In this document: positions 54,110 through 63,741 of the stretch, piece after piece
Position numbering within the stretch: the stretch's first letter is position 1
Layout: every line of letters starts with the position of its first letter
DNA from: Mycolicibacterium boenickei
Lineage (GTDB): Bacteria; Actinomycetota; Actinomycetes; Mycobacteriales; Mycobacteriaceae
Reading direction: 5' to 3'
Length of the DNA stretch: 64,000 nt
Assembly: GCF_010731295.1 (NCBI RefSeq)
Contig: NZ_AP022579.1
Coordinates: 434,001 to 498,000, forward strand
Made by a program: the position numbers and the translations under genes
The notes under the pieces: model-generated
The model's database searches: none
Seen by the model: the letters and a program-made list of their open reading frames with translations, nothing else
Told to the model about the DNA's origin: nothing

Positions 54110-55378
54110 TCAGGCCTGATGCGCCGGCCCGCCGGCGACCGGGCACGCACCCGTGTAATCAACCGGCCAGTGCTTGATGCCGTTGAGCCATCCGGACTTT
54201 AGCCGCTCCGGATCGCCCACCGGCTTGAGGTCGGGCATGTGGTCGGCGACCGCGTTGAAGATCAGGTTGATCGTCAGGCGGGCCAGGTTGGCGCCGATGC
54301 AGTAGTGCGCCCCGGTGCCGCCGAAGCCGACGTGCGGGTTGGGATCGCGAAGGATGTTGAAGGTGAACGGATCCTCGAACACCGCGTCGTCGAAGTTGGC
54401 CGAACGGTAGGACATCACCACACGCTCGCCGGCCTTGATCTTGACGCCGGCGATCTCGGTGTCCTCGCTGGCGGTGCGCTGGAACGCCGAAACCGGTGTA
54501 GCCCAACGGATGATCTCATCGACCGCGGTCTTCGGGCGCTCCTTCTTGAAAAGCTCCCACTGATCGGGATTCTGCGAGAACGCGATCATGCCGTGTGTGA
54601 TGGAGTTGCGGCTGGTCTCGTTGCCCGCGACGGCCAGCATGATGACGAAGAAGCCGAACTCGTCATCGCTGAGCTTCTCGCCGTCGATGTCGGCCTGGAT
54701 CAGCTTGGTGACGATGTCGTCGGTCGGGTTCTTGCCCCGCTCCTCGGCCATCTTCATCGCGTAGGAGATCAGCTCGAAGGAGGACATGGCCGGGTCGACG
54801 TCGGCGTACTCGGGATCGTCGCCGGCGGTCATCTCGTTGGACCAGCGGAACAGCTTGTCGCGGTCGTCCTGCGGCACACCGAGCAGTTCGGCGATGGCCT
54901 GCAGCGGCAGCTCGCAGGACACCTGCTCGACGAAGTCGCCGGTGTTCGACGCAGCGGCGTTCTTGGCGATCTGCTGCGCGCGCGAGTTCAGCTCGTCCTC
55001 GAGCCGCGAGAGGGCACGCGGGGTGAAGCCACGGGAAATGATCTTGCGCAGGCGGGTGTGGTGCGGTGCGTCCATGTTGAGCAGGACCGCGCGCTGGAGG
55101 TCGACGGCCTCGCGGGTCATCTCCTGCGGCCAGACCGGGATGGCGCCGTTCATCGAGCTGGAGAACACGTCGCTACGCAGCGAGACGTCCTTGACGTCCT
55201 CGTGCCGGGTGACCAACCAGTAGCCCTTGTCGCCGAAACCTCCGGTGCCACCGGGGACGTCGACCCAGCGAACCGGCTCGGCCTTACGAAGCTCGGCAAG
55301 CTCTTCGACCGGCAGACCCTTGAGGTTCAGCTCGGAATCGAGGAAGTCGAAATCCTTGGGGATGTTGGGGCAGCCCAT
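54110..55378 (-). CDS. cyp125: Steroid C26-monooxygenase CYP125
   Basis: 422 aa cytochrome P450. It shows MDAPHHTRLRKIISRGFTPRA, the I-helix AVAGNETSRNSI, the ExxR region and the haem-cysteine loop VGFGGTGAHYCIGANLARL. Long stretches (LPLQAIAELLGVPQ, CPV near the end) match the M. tuberculosis CYP125A1 sequence I remember. It oxidises the terminal C26/27 methyl of cholesterol or cholestenone to start side-chain breakdown. ATG at 55378 (MGCPNIPKDFDF); the frame continues to 55489 without a better start. It is the first gene of the cyp125-to-ltp2 operon. Confidence 0.97.
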   Translation of the reverse strand: MGCPNIPKDFDFLDSELNLKGLPVEELAELRKAEPVRWVDVPGGTGGFGDKGYWLVTRHEDVKDVSLRSDVFSSSMNGAIPVWPQEMTREAVDLQRAVLLNMDAPHHTRLRKIISRGFTPRALSRLEDELNSRAQQIAKNAAASNTGDFVEQVSCELPLQAIAELLGVPQDDRDKLFRWSNEMTAGDDPEYADVDPAMSSFELISYAMKMAEERGKNPTDDIVTKLIQADIDGEKLSDDEFGFFVIMLAVAGNETSRNSITHGMIAFSQNPDQWELFKKERPKTAVDEIIRWATPVSAFQRTASEDTEIAGVKIKAGERVVMSYRSANFDDAVFEDPFTFNILRDPNPHVGFGGTGAHYCIGANLARLTINLIFNAVADHMPDLKPVGDPERLKSGWLNGIKHWPVDYTGACPVAGGPAHQA

Positions 55379-55432
55379 GTGTCTAACTCCTAGTGTCTGC
55401 AGCAAGCCGTGCGCGTAGCCAGCAATGCTTGA

Positions 55433-55446
55433 AACAACGTGGTCTA
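55433..55446. promoter_or_regulatory. Degenerate KstR-like site before cyp125
   Basis: AACAACGTGGTCTA fits TnnAACnnGTTnnA except for the first base and one T of GTT. It is placed 55 bp upstream of the cyp125 ATG. It could be a weak operator for the minus-strand operon. Confidence 0.35.
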
Positions 55447-55521
55447 GTACCAATTGAGACCATTGAAACACGGCTTGACCGCAGATCAAAGGTAGTGATG
55501 CATCCGCGCTTGTCAGAGTAA

Positions 55522-55535
55522 TGAAACGTGTTCTA
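55522..55535. promoter_or_regulatory. KstR-type operator before fadA5
   Basis: TGAAACGTGTTCTA matches TnnAACnnGTTnnA at all fixed bases and shares ACGTGTTCTA with the box before kstD. It ends 10 bp before the fadA5 ATG, within the divergent cyp125-fadA5 intergenic region. Confidence 0.85.
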
Positions 55536-55536
55536 G

Positions 55537-56696
<1,160 letters not shown>

Positions 56697-56697
<1 letters not shown>

Positions 56698-57071
56698 TGT
56701 CTTTCAGCGAAGCCGAGCGCATCGCGGCCGCCCAGGCCTACATCGATGCGCTGGTGAGCCATCAGGCGGATGCGGTCCCGTTCACGCCGGACTGCATCCG
56801 CATCGAGATGGGCCTGAAGACCGGTCGCAACGGAGATCATCTGCGCCGCAGCCTGAACAACGGCCCGCAGTTCAAGTTGATCGAGAAGACGACGACGCCG
56901 GAGTTCAGCGTCGACGGAGATCAGATTCGCGCTCGTTTCGACGTGCTCACCAAGCCGCGCCTGTTCGGGCGGCGGGTGTGCTCGCACGTCGACGAGACCT
57001 TTCTGATCCCCGCGTCCGACGGGAAGATTCACCACATCCGCGCGTCCCTGACCCCGTTCATCAGCCGCTAA
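56697..57071 (+). CDS. Small NTF2/SnoaL-like protein (DUF8021-like), function unknown
   Basis: 124 aa starting at a GTG that shares a base with the fadA5 stop (TAGTG). The sequence begins MSFSEAERIAAAQAYIDALV, then VPFTPDCIRIEMGLKTGR and the end HHIRASLTPFISR. The helical start followed by a curved beta-sheet pattern is typical of NTF2/SnoaL-like folds, and the C-terminal part resembles what I know as DUF8021. M. tuberculosis has no gene here as far as I recall. Tight coupling to fadA5 suggests a role in steroid CoA metabolism; the reaction is unknown. Confidence 0.75.
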
Positions 57072-57080
57072 GGTCCCCGC

Positions 57081-57560
57081 ATGGCCAACACCCCTCGCCC
57101 GCTCAGCCCCAAACAGGTCGAACGGCTCAACGCGAAATCGACCGGCACCGCCATCAAGTGGATGTCGCGCGCCCAGACGTGGATCTTCAAGAAGTCCGGC
57201 GGGCGCATCGGCGACAAGTTCCTGCGCGGCGCCGAGGTGGGCATCCTGACCACGATCGGGCGCAAGTCGGGCGAGAAGCGAGACAGCCCGCTGCTGTTCC
57301 TGCAGGAGGGCAAGCGCATCGTGCTGGTCGCCTCGCAGGGCGGACGGGCCACGAACCCGATGTGGTACCTGAATCTGGTGGCCAACCCCCGGGTGACGTT
57401 CCAGACCAAGCGCGAGACTCTGGAGCTCATCGCGCGCGACGCCACCGACGCCGAGCGCGACGAGTACTGGCCCAAGCTGGACGCCATGTATGCCGACTTC
57501 GTGAACTACCGGTCCTACACCGACCGCAAGATCCCGATCGTGATCTGCGACCCGGCCTGA
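57081..57560 (+). CDS. ddn: Deazaflavin (F420)-dependent nitroreductase-family protein, Ddn-like
   Basis: 159 aa. GILTTIGRKSGEKRDSPL and ASQGGRATNPMWYLNLVANP are the F420-binding signatures of the split-barrel Ddn/FDOR family, and YRSYTDRKIPIVIC closes the protein. Position after fadA5 matches Rv3547 (ddn). Family members reduce quinones, and in M. tuberculosis activate pretomanid, with reduced F420. It follows the NTF2-like gene by 9 bp and is followed by a strong terminator. Whether this copy has the nitroreductase activity of Rv3547 cannot be read from sequence. Confidence 0.9.
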   Translation: MANTPRPLSPKQVERLNAKSTGTAIKWMSRAQTWIFKKSGGRIGDKFLRGAEVGILTTIGRKSGEKRDSPLLFLQEGKRIVLVASQGGRATNPMWYLNLVANPRVTFQTKRETLELIARDATDAERDEYWPKLDAMYADFVNYRSYTDRKIPIVICDPA

Positions 57561-57576
57561 TCTCCGGATAACCAGC

Positions 57577-57606
57577 AGTGCCCCCGACCGCAAGGTCGGG
57601 GGCACT
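57577..57606 (+). terminator. Rho-independent-like terminator after ddn
   Basis: A perfect 13-bp stem, AGTGCCCCCGACC with GGTCGGGGGCACT, and a GCAA tetraloop, followed by TTCTGTTTG. It ends the fadA5-to-ddn unit. Confidence 0.85.
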
Positions 57607-57761
57607 TTCTGTTTGTCAGGTGTCGCGGAGCTGGCCAATTACGCAACTCTTCGTAGCTGAATTGACGAGTGAACAGTTCTTTGATTATGTTCTGTGAGCG
57701 CGCACACAGTTAACGCCAAGTGAGCGGCAGCCCACGTTTTCGTGAACCACCTGGAGACCAT

Positions 57762-59210
57762 ATGCAACGACCCACCCGACGCCGGGCTGCCGGTGCCGCC
57801 GCCACCACCCTGACGGCGTGTTCTCTGTTCGCGGCAGCGACCCTGCCCGCGGCGGCCATGACCGTGACGTTCATCCGGCACGCCGAGTCACAGGGCAATG
57901 CCTCCGGGTACATCGACACCAGCACCCCGGGGCCGCACCTGACCAATGACGAGATCAATCAGAACGGCGGCCCGAACGGTGAGCAGCAGGCGATCGACTG
58001 GGCCAATGCCCAGTGCCCCACCGCCGAGTGCACCAAATTCGACGCGCTCTACGCCTCGACCATGATCCGCACCCAGGAGACGGCAGCGCCTTTCGCCGCC
58101 AAGCGCGGGTTGCCGGTCACGGTCCTGGGCACGTTCGATCCGGACCACCCTCAGCAGAACTCCGGCGTGCAGGAGATCAGCGCGGGCATCTTCGAGGGCC
58201 TGCCCGAAAGCGAAGGCATCGGCCGCATCGGCTACATCCTCGCCCCGCTGGCGTGGACCATGGGCCTGCAGTTCGTCCCGGTCCCCGGCGGCGAGACCGG
58301 CCTGGAGTTCAACGAGCGCGTGACCAACGCGCTGACCCAGGTCGAAGAGGACACCGAAGACACCAACGGTGACGGCAACATCGACGCCGCGGTGTTCTCC
58401 CACGGCGCCACCATCATGATGTGGACGATGATGAACGTCGACAACCCCAACCTGTTGTTGATCGTGCAGCATCCGTTGAACAACACCGACGAAGTCGTCG
58501 TGGAAAAGAACGCCGACGGTAGCTGGACCCTCAAGAGCTGGGCCGGTGAAGAGGTCGCTGCGGCCAACTACCCGACCCAGATGTTCGTCAACTTCCGCGA
58601 CCTGATCGTGGCACCGCAGAAGGCCGTCTACAACATGCGGATTCCGGTCCTGTCGCTCGATGCCGAGGGCATCGTCACCACCGGCGCGCAAGGCGTGCAG
58701 GACGTCGCCGAGGCCGGCGTCAAGTTCGTCAAGGATTCGGTGACCGACACGGTCAACGCGATCACCGGCATCCCCGGATCGATCGGCCAGTCGACCACTC
58801 AGGTCTCCAAGCTCAGCACGGAGAAGACCGCAGGCAGCGACGTTGCGCCTGTCACCGATCTCGCCGCGGGCGCCCAGTCCGCCGTCGAGGACGCCAAGGC
58901 GACCGTCGAGAACGTCACCGATGACGCCAAGGCGACGGTCGATGAGGCGACCAAGCCGGTGCGGGCCACGGTCAGCACCACCCGCGTGGCCACCGGCGCC
59001 ACGAAGCTGACCGATGGCAACAAGGCGGAGCCGGGCAAGGCAGTTTCCGCGGTGCGTGACCGAGTCAGGCAGGCCGCAGACGACGTACGCAGCGGGGTCG
59101 AGTCCTCGGCCAAGGAGGCCAGGGACACCGTCAAGAAGCTGACCGGCACCGCCAAGACGGACAAGTCCGACGACAGCAAGGCCAAGACGAAGGCCAAAGA
59201 CGCGGCGTGA
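57762..59210 (+). CDS. Exported histidine-phosphatase-family protein, copy 1
   Basis: 482 aa. A basic N-terminus and hydrophobic run ending in LPAAA (about residues 1-32) form a Sec signal peptide. The catalytic RHAES lies at 39-43 and the second histidine in FSHGATIMMW near 214. The C-terminal ~130 residues are rich in Ala, Lys, Asp and Thr (TVENVTDDAKATVDEATKP), predicted amphipathic helix, with the shared TDGNKAEPGKA block and a final KDAA. Start ATG at 57762 with GGAG 5 nt upstream. Substrate unknown; phosphoglycerate-mutase-like phosphatases act on many phosphoesters. It is the longest of four tandem paralogues and is absent from the corresponding M. tuberculosis interval as I remember it. 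Confidence 0.88.
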   Translation: MQRPTRRRAAGAAATTLTACSLFAAATLPAAAMTVTFIRHAESQGNASGYIDTSTPGPHLTNDEINQNGGPNGEQQAIDWANAQCPTAECTKFDALYASTMIRTQETAAPFAAKRGLPVTVLGTFDPDHPQQNSGVQEISAGIFEGLPESEGIGRIGYILAPLAWTMGLQFVPVPGGETGLEFNERVTNALTQVEEDTEDTNGDGNIDAAVFSHGATIMMWTMMNVDNPNLLLIVQHPLNNTDEVVVEKNADGSWTLKSWAGEEVAAANYPTQMFVNFRDLIVAPQKAVYNMRIPVLSLDAEGIVTTGAQGVQDVAEAGVKFVKDSVTDTVNAITGIPGSIGQSTTQVSKLSTEKTAGSDVAPVTDLAAGAQSAVEDAKATVENVTDDAKATVDEATKPVRATVSTTRVATGATKLTDGNKAEPGKAVSAVRDRVRQAADDVRSGVESSAKEARDTVKKLTGTAKTDKSDDSKAKTKAKDAA

Positions 59211-59244
59211 AATAGGCGGTAGCGCAAGGTAATACCAACCGGGT

Positions 59245-59278
59245 CAGTCCCCCTTCCTCGAACGAGGAGGGGGGACTG
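59245..59278 (+). terminator. Hairpin after histidine-phosphatase copy 1
   Basis: CAGTCCCCCTTCCTCG pairs with CGAGGAGGGGGGACTG (one G-T wobble) around AA. No T-run follows, so termination efficiency is uncertain. Confidence 0.65.
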
Positions 59279-59448
59279 AGCTGTATTCGGACCGGTTAGA
59301 ACAGCACCCAAATTTTGTCAAATACCTTCCCGTACAGTGGGATAACTGGTCGCTTTGACAGCAGGTTGCCAGACAATTCAGATGGCCGGCCAGCGCGATG
59401 TCACCGGCAGGTCACGTGAAATCCGTACAGCCACAATGGAGGAAACAC

Positions 59449-60831
59449 ATGAACCGCCGCAGAGGTGACGCGCCGGCGTCACGATATCGAAGTCTACTAG
59501 GGGGTGTGGCCCTGGCCTTCCTCGCCTTCTTCCTGGCGATGCCCGTCGCCCATGCCGCCGAGGTCATGCGGGTGACGTTCGTGCGCCACGCCGAATCCGA
59601 GGCCAACGCCAACCACATCATCGATACCACCATTCCCGGTCCCGGCCTCACCGAGAAGGGTCGGCAGCAGTCAGAAGCGTTGGTGGACAAGCTCGGTGAC
59701 AACAACTACGACGCCATCTACGCGTCGACCATGCTGCGGACCCAGCAGACCGCGACGCCCATGTCGCAGTACCTCGGTCTACCGATCCAGGTGATCGACG
59801 GTATCTCGGAGATCCCCGCAGGCTCCCTGGAAGGCAAGGATCAGGACACCTACGGCACGGCCTACATCCTCGCGGCACTGAAGTGGGCAGGCCTGGTCCC
59901 GACTCCTCCAGGTGAAGATCCCCTCGGCGCCACACAGCCGGGTACCGACTTCGACGGCCACGATTTCAACGATGGCGTGAACAATGCCCTGAAGACCATG
60001 TACGACAAGGGCGATCGGAACGCGATCGTGTTCTCACACGGCGGCACGATCATGTTCTGGACGATCATGAACGCCAAGAATCTCAGCCTGGCCGAGAAGG
60101 GCATGCTGCTGAGCCAGCACACGCTGGGCAACACCGATTACGTGGTCATCGAGGGCAATCCGGAAGACGGCTGGACCCTCGTGGACTGGAACGGGCAGAA
60201 GTTCGCACCGGAACCGTCCTTCGAGCACGAGCTCGGCCTGCAGTTCCGGACCCTGAGCCGACAGTTGCAGCAGGCCGCGAACAGTGTGGCGCAGTCCTTC
60301 GCCTCGGGTAACCCCGCCACCATCGCCACCGCGATCAACCGTGGCATCGCCGACGCCGGTTTCTCGGTACTCAAGTTCAATCGCGCGATCAACGCCGAGA
60401 TCATCAAGCGGACGACCAACGCGATCCCGACCAGCACCGAGGATCTGCAGCAGAAGGTGTCCACCGAGGTGGACAACGTGAAGGCCGAAGTGGATACCAA
60501 CGTCGTCGCGCGCAACCTTTCTGCGGCACCGGACGCGGCGGCCGACGAGACGTCGACCGGCGCCGCGGTGAAGTCGAAGGTCGCCGATACGCTCGGCAGC
60601 ATCGTCAAGCCCCGTCGTGCCACCGATCTGTCCGACGGCAACAAGGCGGTACCGGGTGTGAAGACGGCGCTCGGCAACACCGGAGAGCAGGTCCGGACCG
60701 CCGTCAAGGATGCCCAGGACCAGGTCTCGTCGTCGATCAAGAAGCTCGGCGACGCTGTCAAGAAGGTGACCGGTCAAGCCGACGCGTCGGCGGGTGACAA
60801 CGACACCGCCGGAAGCAAGGACGCCGCCTAA
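59449..60831 (+). CDS. Exported histidine-phosphatase-family protein, copy 2
   Basis: 460 aa. The signal peptide ends in MPVAHAAE (about residue 37); RHAES is at 46-50, LRTQQTATPM follows near 105 and FSHGGTIMFW near 205. A linker and helical tail from about 280 carry NRAINAEIIKRTTNAIP, which recurs in copy 3, then TDLSDGNKAVPG and the KDAA end. GGAGG sits 7 nt before the ATG at 59449. It has its own leader and a strong bidirectional terminator downstream, so it is probably an independent unit. Active-site residues look intact. Substrate unknown. Confidence 0.88.
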   Translation: MNRRRGDAPASRYRSLLGGVALAFLAFFLAMPVAHAAEVMRVTFVRHAESEANANHIIDTTIPGPGLTEKGRQQSEALVDKLGDNNYDAIYASTMLRTQQTATPMSQYLGLPIQVIDGISEIPAGSLEGKDQDTYGTAYILAALKWAGLVPTPPGEDPLGATQPGTDFDGHDFNDGVNNALKTMYDKGDRNAIVFSHGGTIMFWTIMNAKNLSLAEKGMLLSQHTLGNTDYVVIEGNPEDGWTLVDWNGQKFAPEPSFEHELGLQFRTLSRQLQQAANSVAQSFASGNPATIATAINRGIADAGFSVLKFNRAINAEIIKRTTNAIPTSTEDLQQKVSTEVDNVKAEVDTNVVARNLSAAPDAAADETSTGAAVKSKVADTLGSIVKPRRATDLSDGNKAVPGVKTALGNTGEQVRTAVKDAQDQVSSSIKKLGDAVKKVTGQADASAGDNDTAGSKDAA

Positions 60832-60846
60832 CCGGTCGGCATTTTC

Positions 60847-60886
60847 AAAAAGGTGCCCCAGACTGATTGGTCTGGGGCACCTTTTT
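60847..60886. terminator. Strong bidirectional-type terminator after copy 2
   Basis: A 17-bp perfect stem beginning AAAAAGGTGCCCC and ending GGGGCACCTTTTT, with the loop TGATTG. The T-run on either strand makes it a good intrinsic terminator. Confidence 0.9.
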
Positions 60887-61008
60887 GCACTCGAATCCGC
60901 AATGGCAACAATCAGTCTCAAACAACGAGACATCTGCACATTGACAAAAATTTCCGCCATACGTTCATTTCGCCGCACCTGTACACAACGATTGGAGAAC
61001 GCAGCGAA

Positions 61009-62337
61009 ATGAGTTATTTCAGACGCTCGGGTATACGGGCGACGATCGCGGGCATAGGAATGATGTTCCTGGCATTCCTTCTGGCCATTCCGGTCGCCCA
61101 CGCAGCGGAAGTCATGCGGATCACGTTCATCCGCCACGGCGAGTCGACCGCGAACGCGGCGAACGTTGCCGACTCCTCGGTGCCGGGCCCCGTGCTCACC
61201 GAAAAGGGCCAGCAGCAGGCCCGTGACATCGTTAAAGTGCTGGGCGACAACAACTACGATGCGATCTACGCCTCCACCATGGTCCGCACCCAGCTGACCG
61301 CCGCACCGATGGCGGAGTACCTCGGTCTGCCGATCCAGGTCGTCCCCGGCCTCCAGGAAATCGAGGCGGGAATCTACGAGGGAACTCCGGAGTCCGATGC
61401 CGTCAAGGGCTATCTACAGGCTCCGTTGAAATGGCTTCAAGGTGACCTCGACGCGCGCATCCCGGGTTCGATCAACGGGCGCGAATTCGATGCCCGCATG
61501 GACGGCGCAATTCAAACGATGTACGACAACGGGGACCGAAATGTGGCGGCATTCTCCCACGGCGGCGCCATCATGTTCTGGGTTTTCTTGAATGCAGAAA
61601 ATGCGGACCCGATGTGGCTGATGACCAATCCGCTGCGAAATACCGGATACGTCGTGGTGGAGGGCAATCCTGAGGACGGCTGGCGCGTCGTCAATTGGAA
61701 CGGCACCGAGATCGGGCCCGAGACCCCGTTCCATGTCGACGTGCTGCGCCAGGTGCGGACGCTGTCGAGGCAGCTCAATGCCGCAGTCACGCAAGTGACA
61801 GATGCCTTCGCCACGCGCGATCCGGCGACCATCGCCACCGCGATCAATCGCAGCATCGCCGACGCCAGCTTCTCGGTGACCAAGTTCAACCGCGCCATCA
61901 ACGCCGAGATCATCGACCGCGTGAACAAGGCAATCCCCAAGAGCGAGACCGAACTGCTCGAGAAGGTGTCGTCGACCATCGAGGACGTAAAGACCGCAGC
62001 GGACAACACCGTCGAAACGGTGACCGCCGAGGTCCGGACCGCGGGTGACACAGCGGCCGAACAGGCCGAATCGTCCGCCGAGCCGGCCGTGACCGAGGTG
62101 CAGTCGATGGTCAAGGCCCGAACCGGCGCAACGGATCTCCGCGACGGGAACAAGTCGGTTCCCGGCCTGAAGAAGGCCGTGACCGGCTCGGCCGAACGCG
62201 TGCGGGCCACGGTCGAGAACACTCGCGATCAGGTCTCGTCCTCGGTGCGCCACCTCAAGGAAGTGGTCAAGAAGGCCACCGACCGGGCCGGAGACCAGAC
62301 CCGCGGCGATGACACCTCCGCGAAGGATGCCGCCTAG
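61009..62337 (+). CDS. Exported histidine-phosphatase-family protein, copy 3
   Basis: 442 aa. The signal peptide ends in IPVAHAAE; the catalytic motif is RHGES at 42-46, the canonical RHG form, with VRTQLTAAPM and FSHGGAIMFW following. The tail shares NRAINAEI with copy 2 and carries TDLRDGNKSVPG, VRATVENTRDQVSSS and the KDAA end. I chose the ATG at 61009 (GGAG 10 nt upstream); the frame is open to 60853 but that stretch overlaps the preceding terminator. A TTGACA at 60941-60946 may be a promoter -35 box, though I see no good -10. Copies 2 and 3 look like each other's nearest relatives. Confidence 0.88.
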   Translation: MSYFRRSGIRATIAGIGMMFLAFLLAIPVAHAAEVMRITFIRHGESTANAANVADSSVPGPVLTEKGQQQARDIVKVLGDNNYDAIYASTMVRTQLTAAPMAEYLGLPIQVVPGLQEIEAGIYEGTPESDAVKGYLQAPLKWLQGDLDARIPGSINGREFDARMDGAIQTMYDNGDRNVAAFSHGGAIMFWVFLNAENADPMWLMTNPLRNTGYVVVEGNPEDGWRVVNWNGTEIGPETPFHVDVLRQVRTLSRQLNAAVTQVTDAFATRDPATIATAINRSIADASFSVTKFNRAINAEIIDRVNKAIPKSETELLEKVSSTIEDVKTAADNTVETVTAEVRTAGDTAAEQAESSAEPAVTEVQSMVKARTGATDLRDGNKSVPGLKKAVTGSAERVRATVENTRDQVSSSVRHLKEVVKKATDRAGDQTRGDDTSAKDAA

Positions 62338-62379
62338 CGCCCCAACCTGCGTCATTCTCAACACCGATCAGGACAACCG

Positions 62380-62412
62380 GATCGGCCCCTTCGCCGTGCG
62401 AAGGGGCCGATC
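62380..62412 (+). terminator. Hairpin after histidine-phosphatase copy 3
   Basis: A perfect 15-bp stem, GATCGGCCCCTTCGC with GCGAAGGGGCCGATC, and a CGT loop. A pyrimidine-rich but not T-rich tract follows. Confidence 0.75.
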
Positions 62413-62517
62413 TCGCTCTCCACTCAAGATTGTTTCTCCGCTCATGCAAACGCCTGCGCTTGGGCTGTTACAGGCGTAAACATGCACTGGCACAACAACT
62501 CTCGAAACGGAGAATCA

Positions 62518-63669
62518 ATGACAGAGCCTTTGTCCCCGCGACCGCAACGTCGCGTACGACGGATACTCGTTTCGGCGTCGACCACAGCAGTGTTGTTGCT
62601 GGGTGCGGCGATACCCGCTTGGGCGGCCGAGAACATGACCGTGACCTTCGTCAGGCATGCCGAATCCGAAGGAAACGCGACGGGTAACACCACCGACGAC
62701 AATCCACCGCTCACCGAACTGGGCGAACAGCAGGCCCGAGATTCAGCGGATCGACTCGCGGGCAACGACTACGACGCGATCTACGCGTCGGACCTCATCC
62801 GCACGCAGCAGACGGCAGGGCCCATGGCTGACGAGCTGGGCCTTCCGATCCACGTAGAGCACGGCTTCCGTGAGTTGGAGGCCGGCGTTCTCGCCGGGCT
62901 GCCGGAGCGGGTGGCCGGGATCGGGATGCTCGTCGTCGCAGCGAATTGGATGGTGGGCAACCGGTCCGCACAGATCCCGGGGTCGATCGACGGCAACGAG
63001 TTCGATGCCCGCATGGACGGTGCCCTCAAGGTCGTCTACGACAGTGGTGCTCGCAACGCTGTCGTGTATTCCCACGGTGGCGCGATCATGTTCTGGGTGT
63101 TGATGAATGTCGACAACCCGGACCCGATGCTGTTGTTGGAGCACCCGCTGAGCAACACCGACACCGTTGTGGTGGAGGGTAATCCGGAAGACGGCTGGAC
63201 CCTGGTGAACTGGAACGGGGTCGAGGTGGCCAAGGATCCGGCCTTGCCGACGAAGCTTCTGGTCGACGTGCGGGACGCCGTCGTCGTACCGCAGACCGCC
63301 GGTTACCGGGTGGGCCAGGCGCTACAGACCGGGGACCTCCCGACCATCGCCAAGGCCGCACAAGACGGGGTTGAAGACGTCATCAACGCGCCCGTACAGC
63401 TGGTCAAGGACGTGGCCGAAGACATGAGTGACGAGTTCGCCAAGACCGAGGTGGCCGGCATCGCCGAAATGCCGAAATCCGGCGGCGCAACGGATCTCCG
63501 CGACGGCAACAAGGCGGCCCCGGGTGTCGTCAAGGCACTGAACCGCTCGAGCGGCAAGGTGCGCGCAGCCGTCGGCGCTACCCGCGAGCAGGTCTCGTCC
63601 TCGGTGCGCAGCATCAAGGACGCGGTCAAGAAGGCCACGACCAAGCCGAGTGAGAAGGACGCCGCCTAA
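62518..63669 (+). CDS. Exported histidine-phosphatase-family protein, copy 4
   Basis: 383 aa, the shortest copy. The signal peptide ends in AIPAWAAE (about residue 38); RHAES is at 46-50, IRTQQTAGPM and YSHGGAIMFW follow. The middle helical linker present in copies 2 and 3 is reduced, but TDLRDGNKAAPG, the REQVSSSVRSIKDAVKK segment and the KDAA end are kept. GGAG lies 5 nt before the ATG at 62518. It is followed by a perfect terminator shared with the convergent dehydrogenase. Substrate unknown. Confidence 0.88.
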   Translation: MTEPLSPRPQRRVRRILVSASTTAVLLLGAAIPAWAAENMTVTFVRHAESEGNATGNTTDDNPPLTELGEQQARDSADRLAGNDYDAIYASDLIRTQQTAGPMADELGLPIHVEHGFRELEAGVLAGLPERVAGIGMLVVAANWMVGNRSAQIPGSIDGNEFDARMDGALKVVYDSGARNAVVYSHGGAIMFWVLMNVDNPDPMLLLEHPLSNTDTVVVEGNPEDGWTLVNWNGVEVAKDPALPTKLLVDVRDAVVVPQTAGYRVGQALQTGDLPTIAKAAQDGVEDVINAPVQLVKDVAEDMSDEFAKTEVAGIAEMPKSGGATDLRDGNKAAPGVVKALNRSSGKVRAAVGATREQVSSSVRSIKDAVKKATTKPSEKDAA

Positions 63670-63683
63670 CCAACGAGTAGACG

Positions 63684-63721
63684 CAAAACTGCTCCAAATC
63701 AAGCGATTTGGAGCAGTTTTG
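63684..63721. terminator. Bidirectional terminator between convergent genes
   Basis: A perfect 17-bp stem, CAAAACTGCTCCAAATC with GATTTGGAGCAGTTTTG, and an AAGC loop. T-runs in both directions end copy 4 on the plus strand and the dehydrogenase on the minus strand. Confidence 0.9.
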
Positions 63722-63741
63722 TGTCTGTTCGGCGAGGAAAC

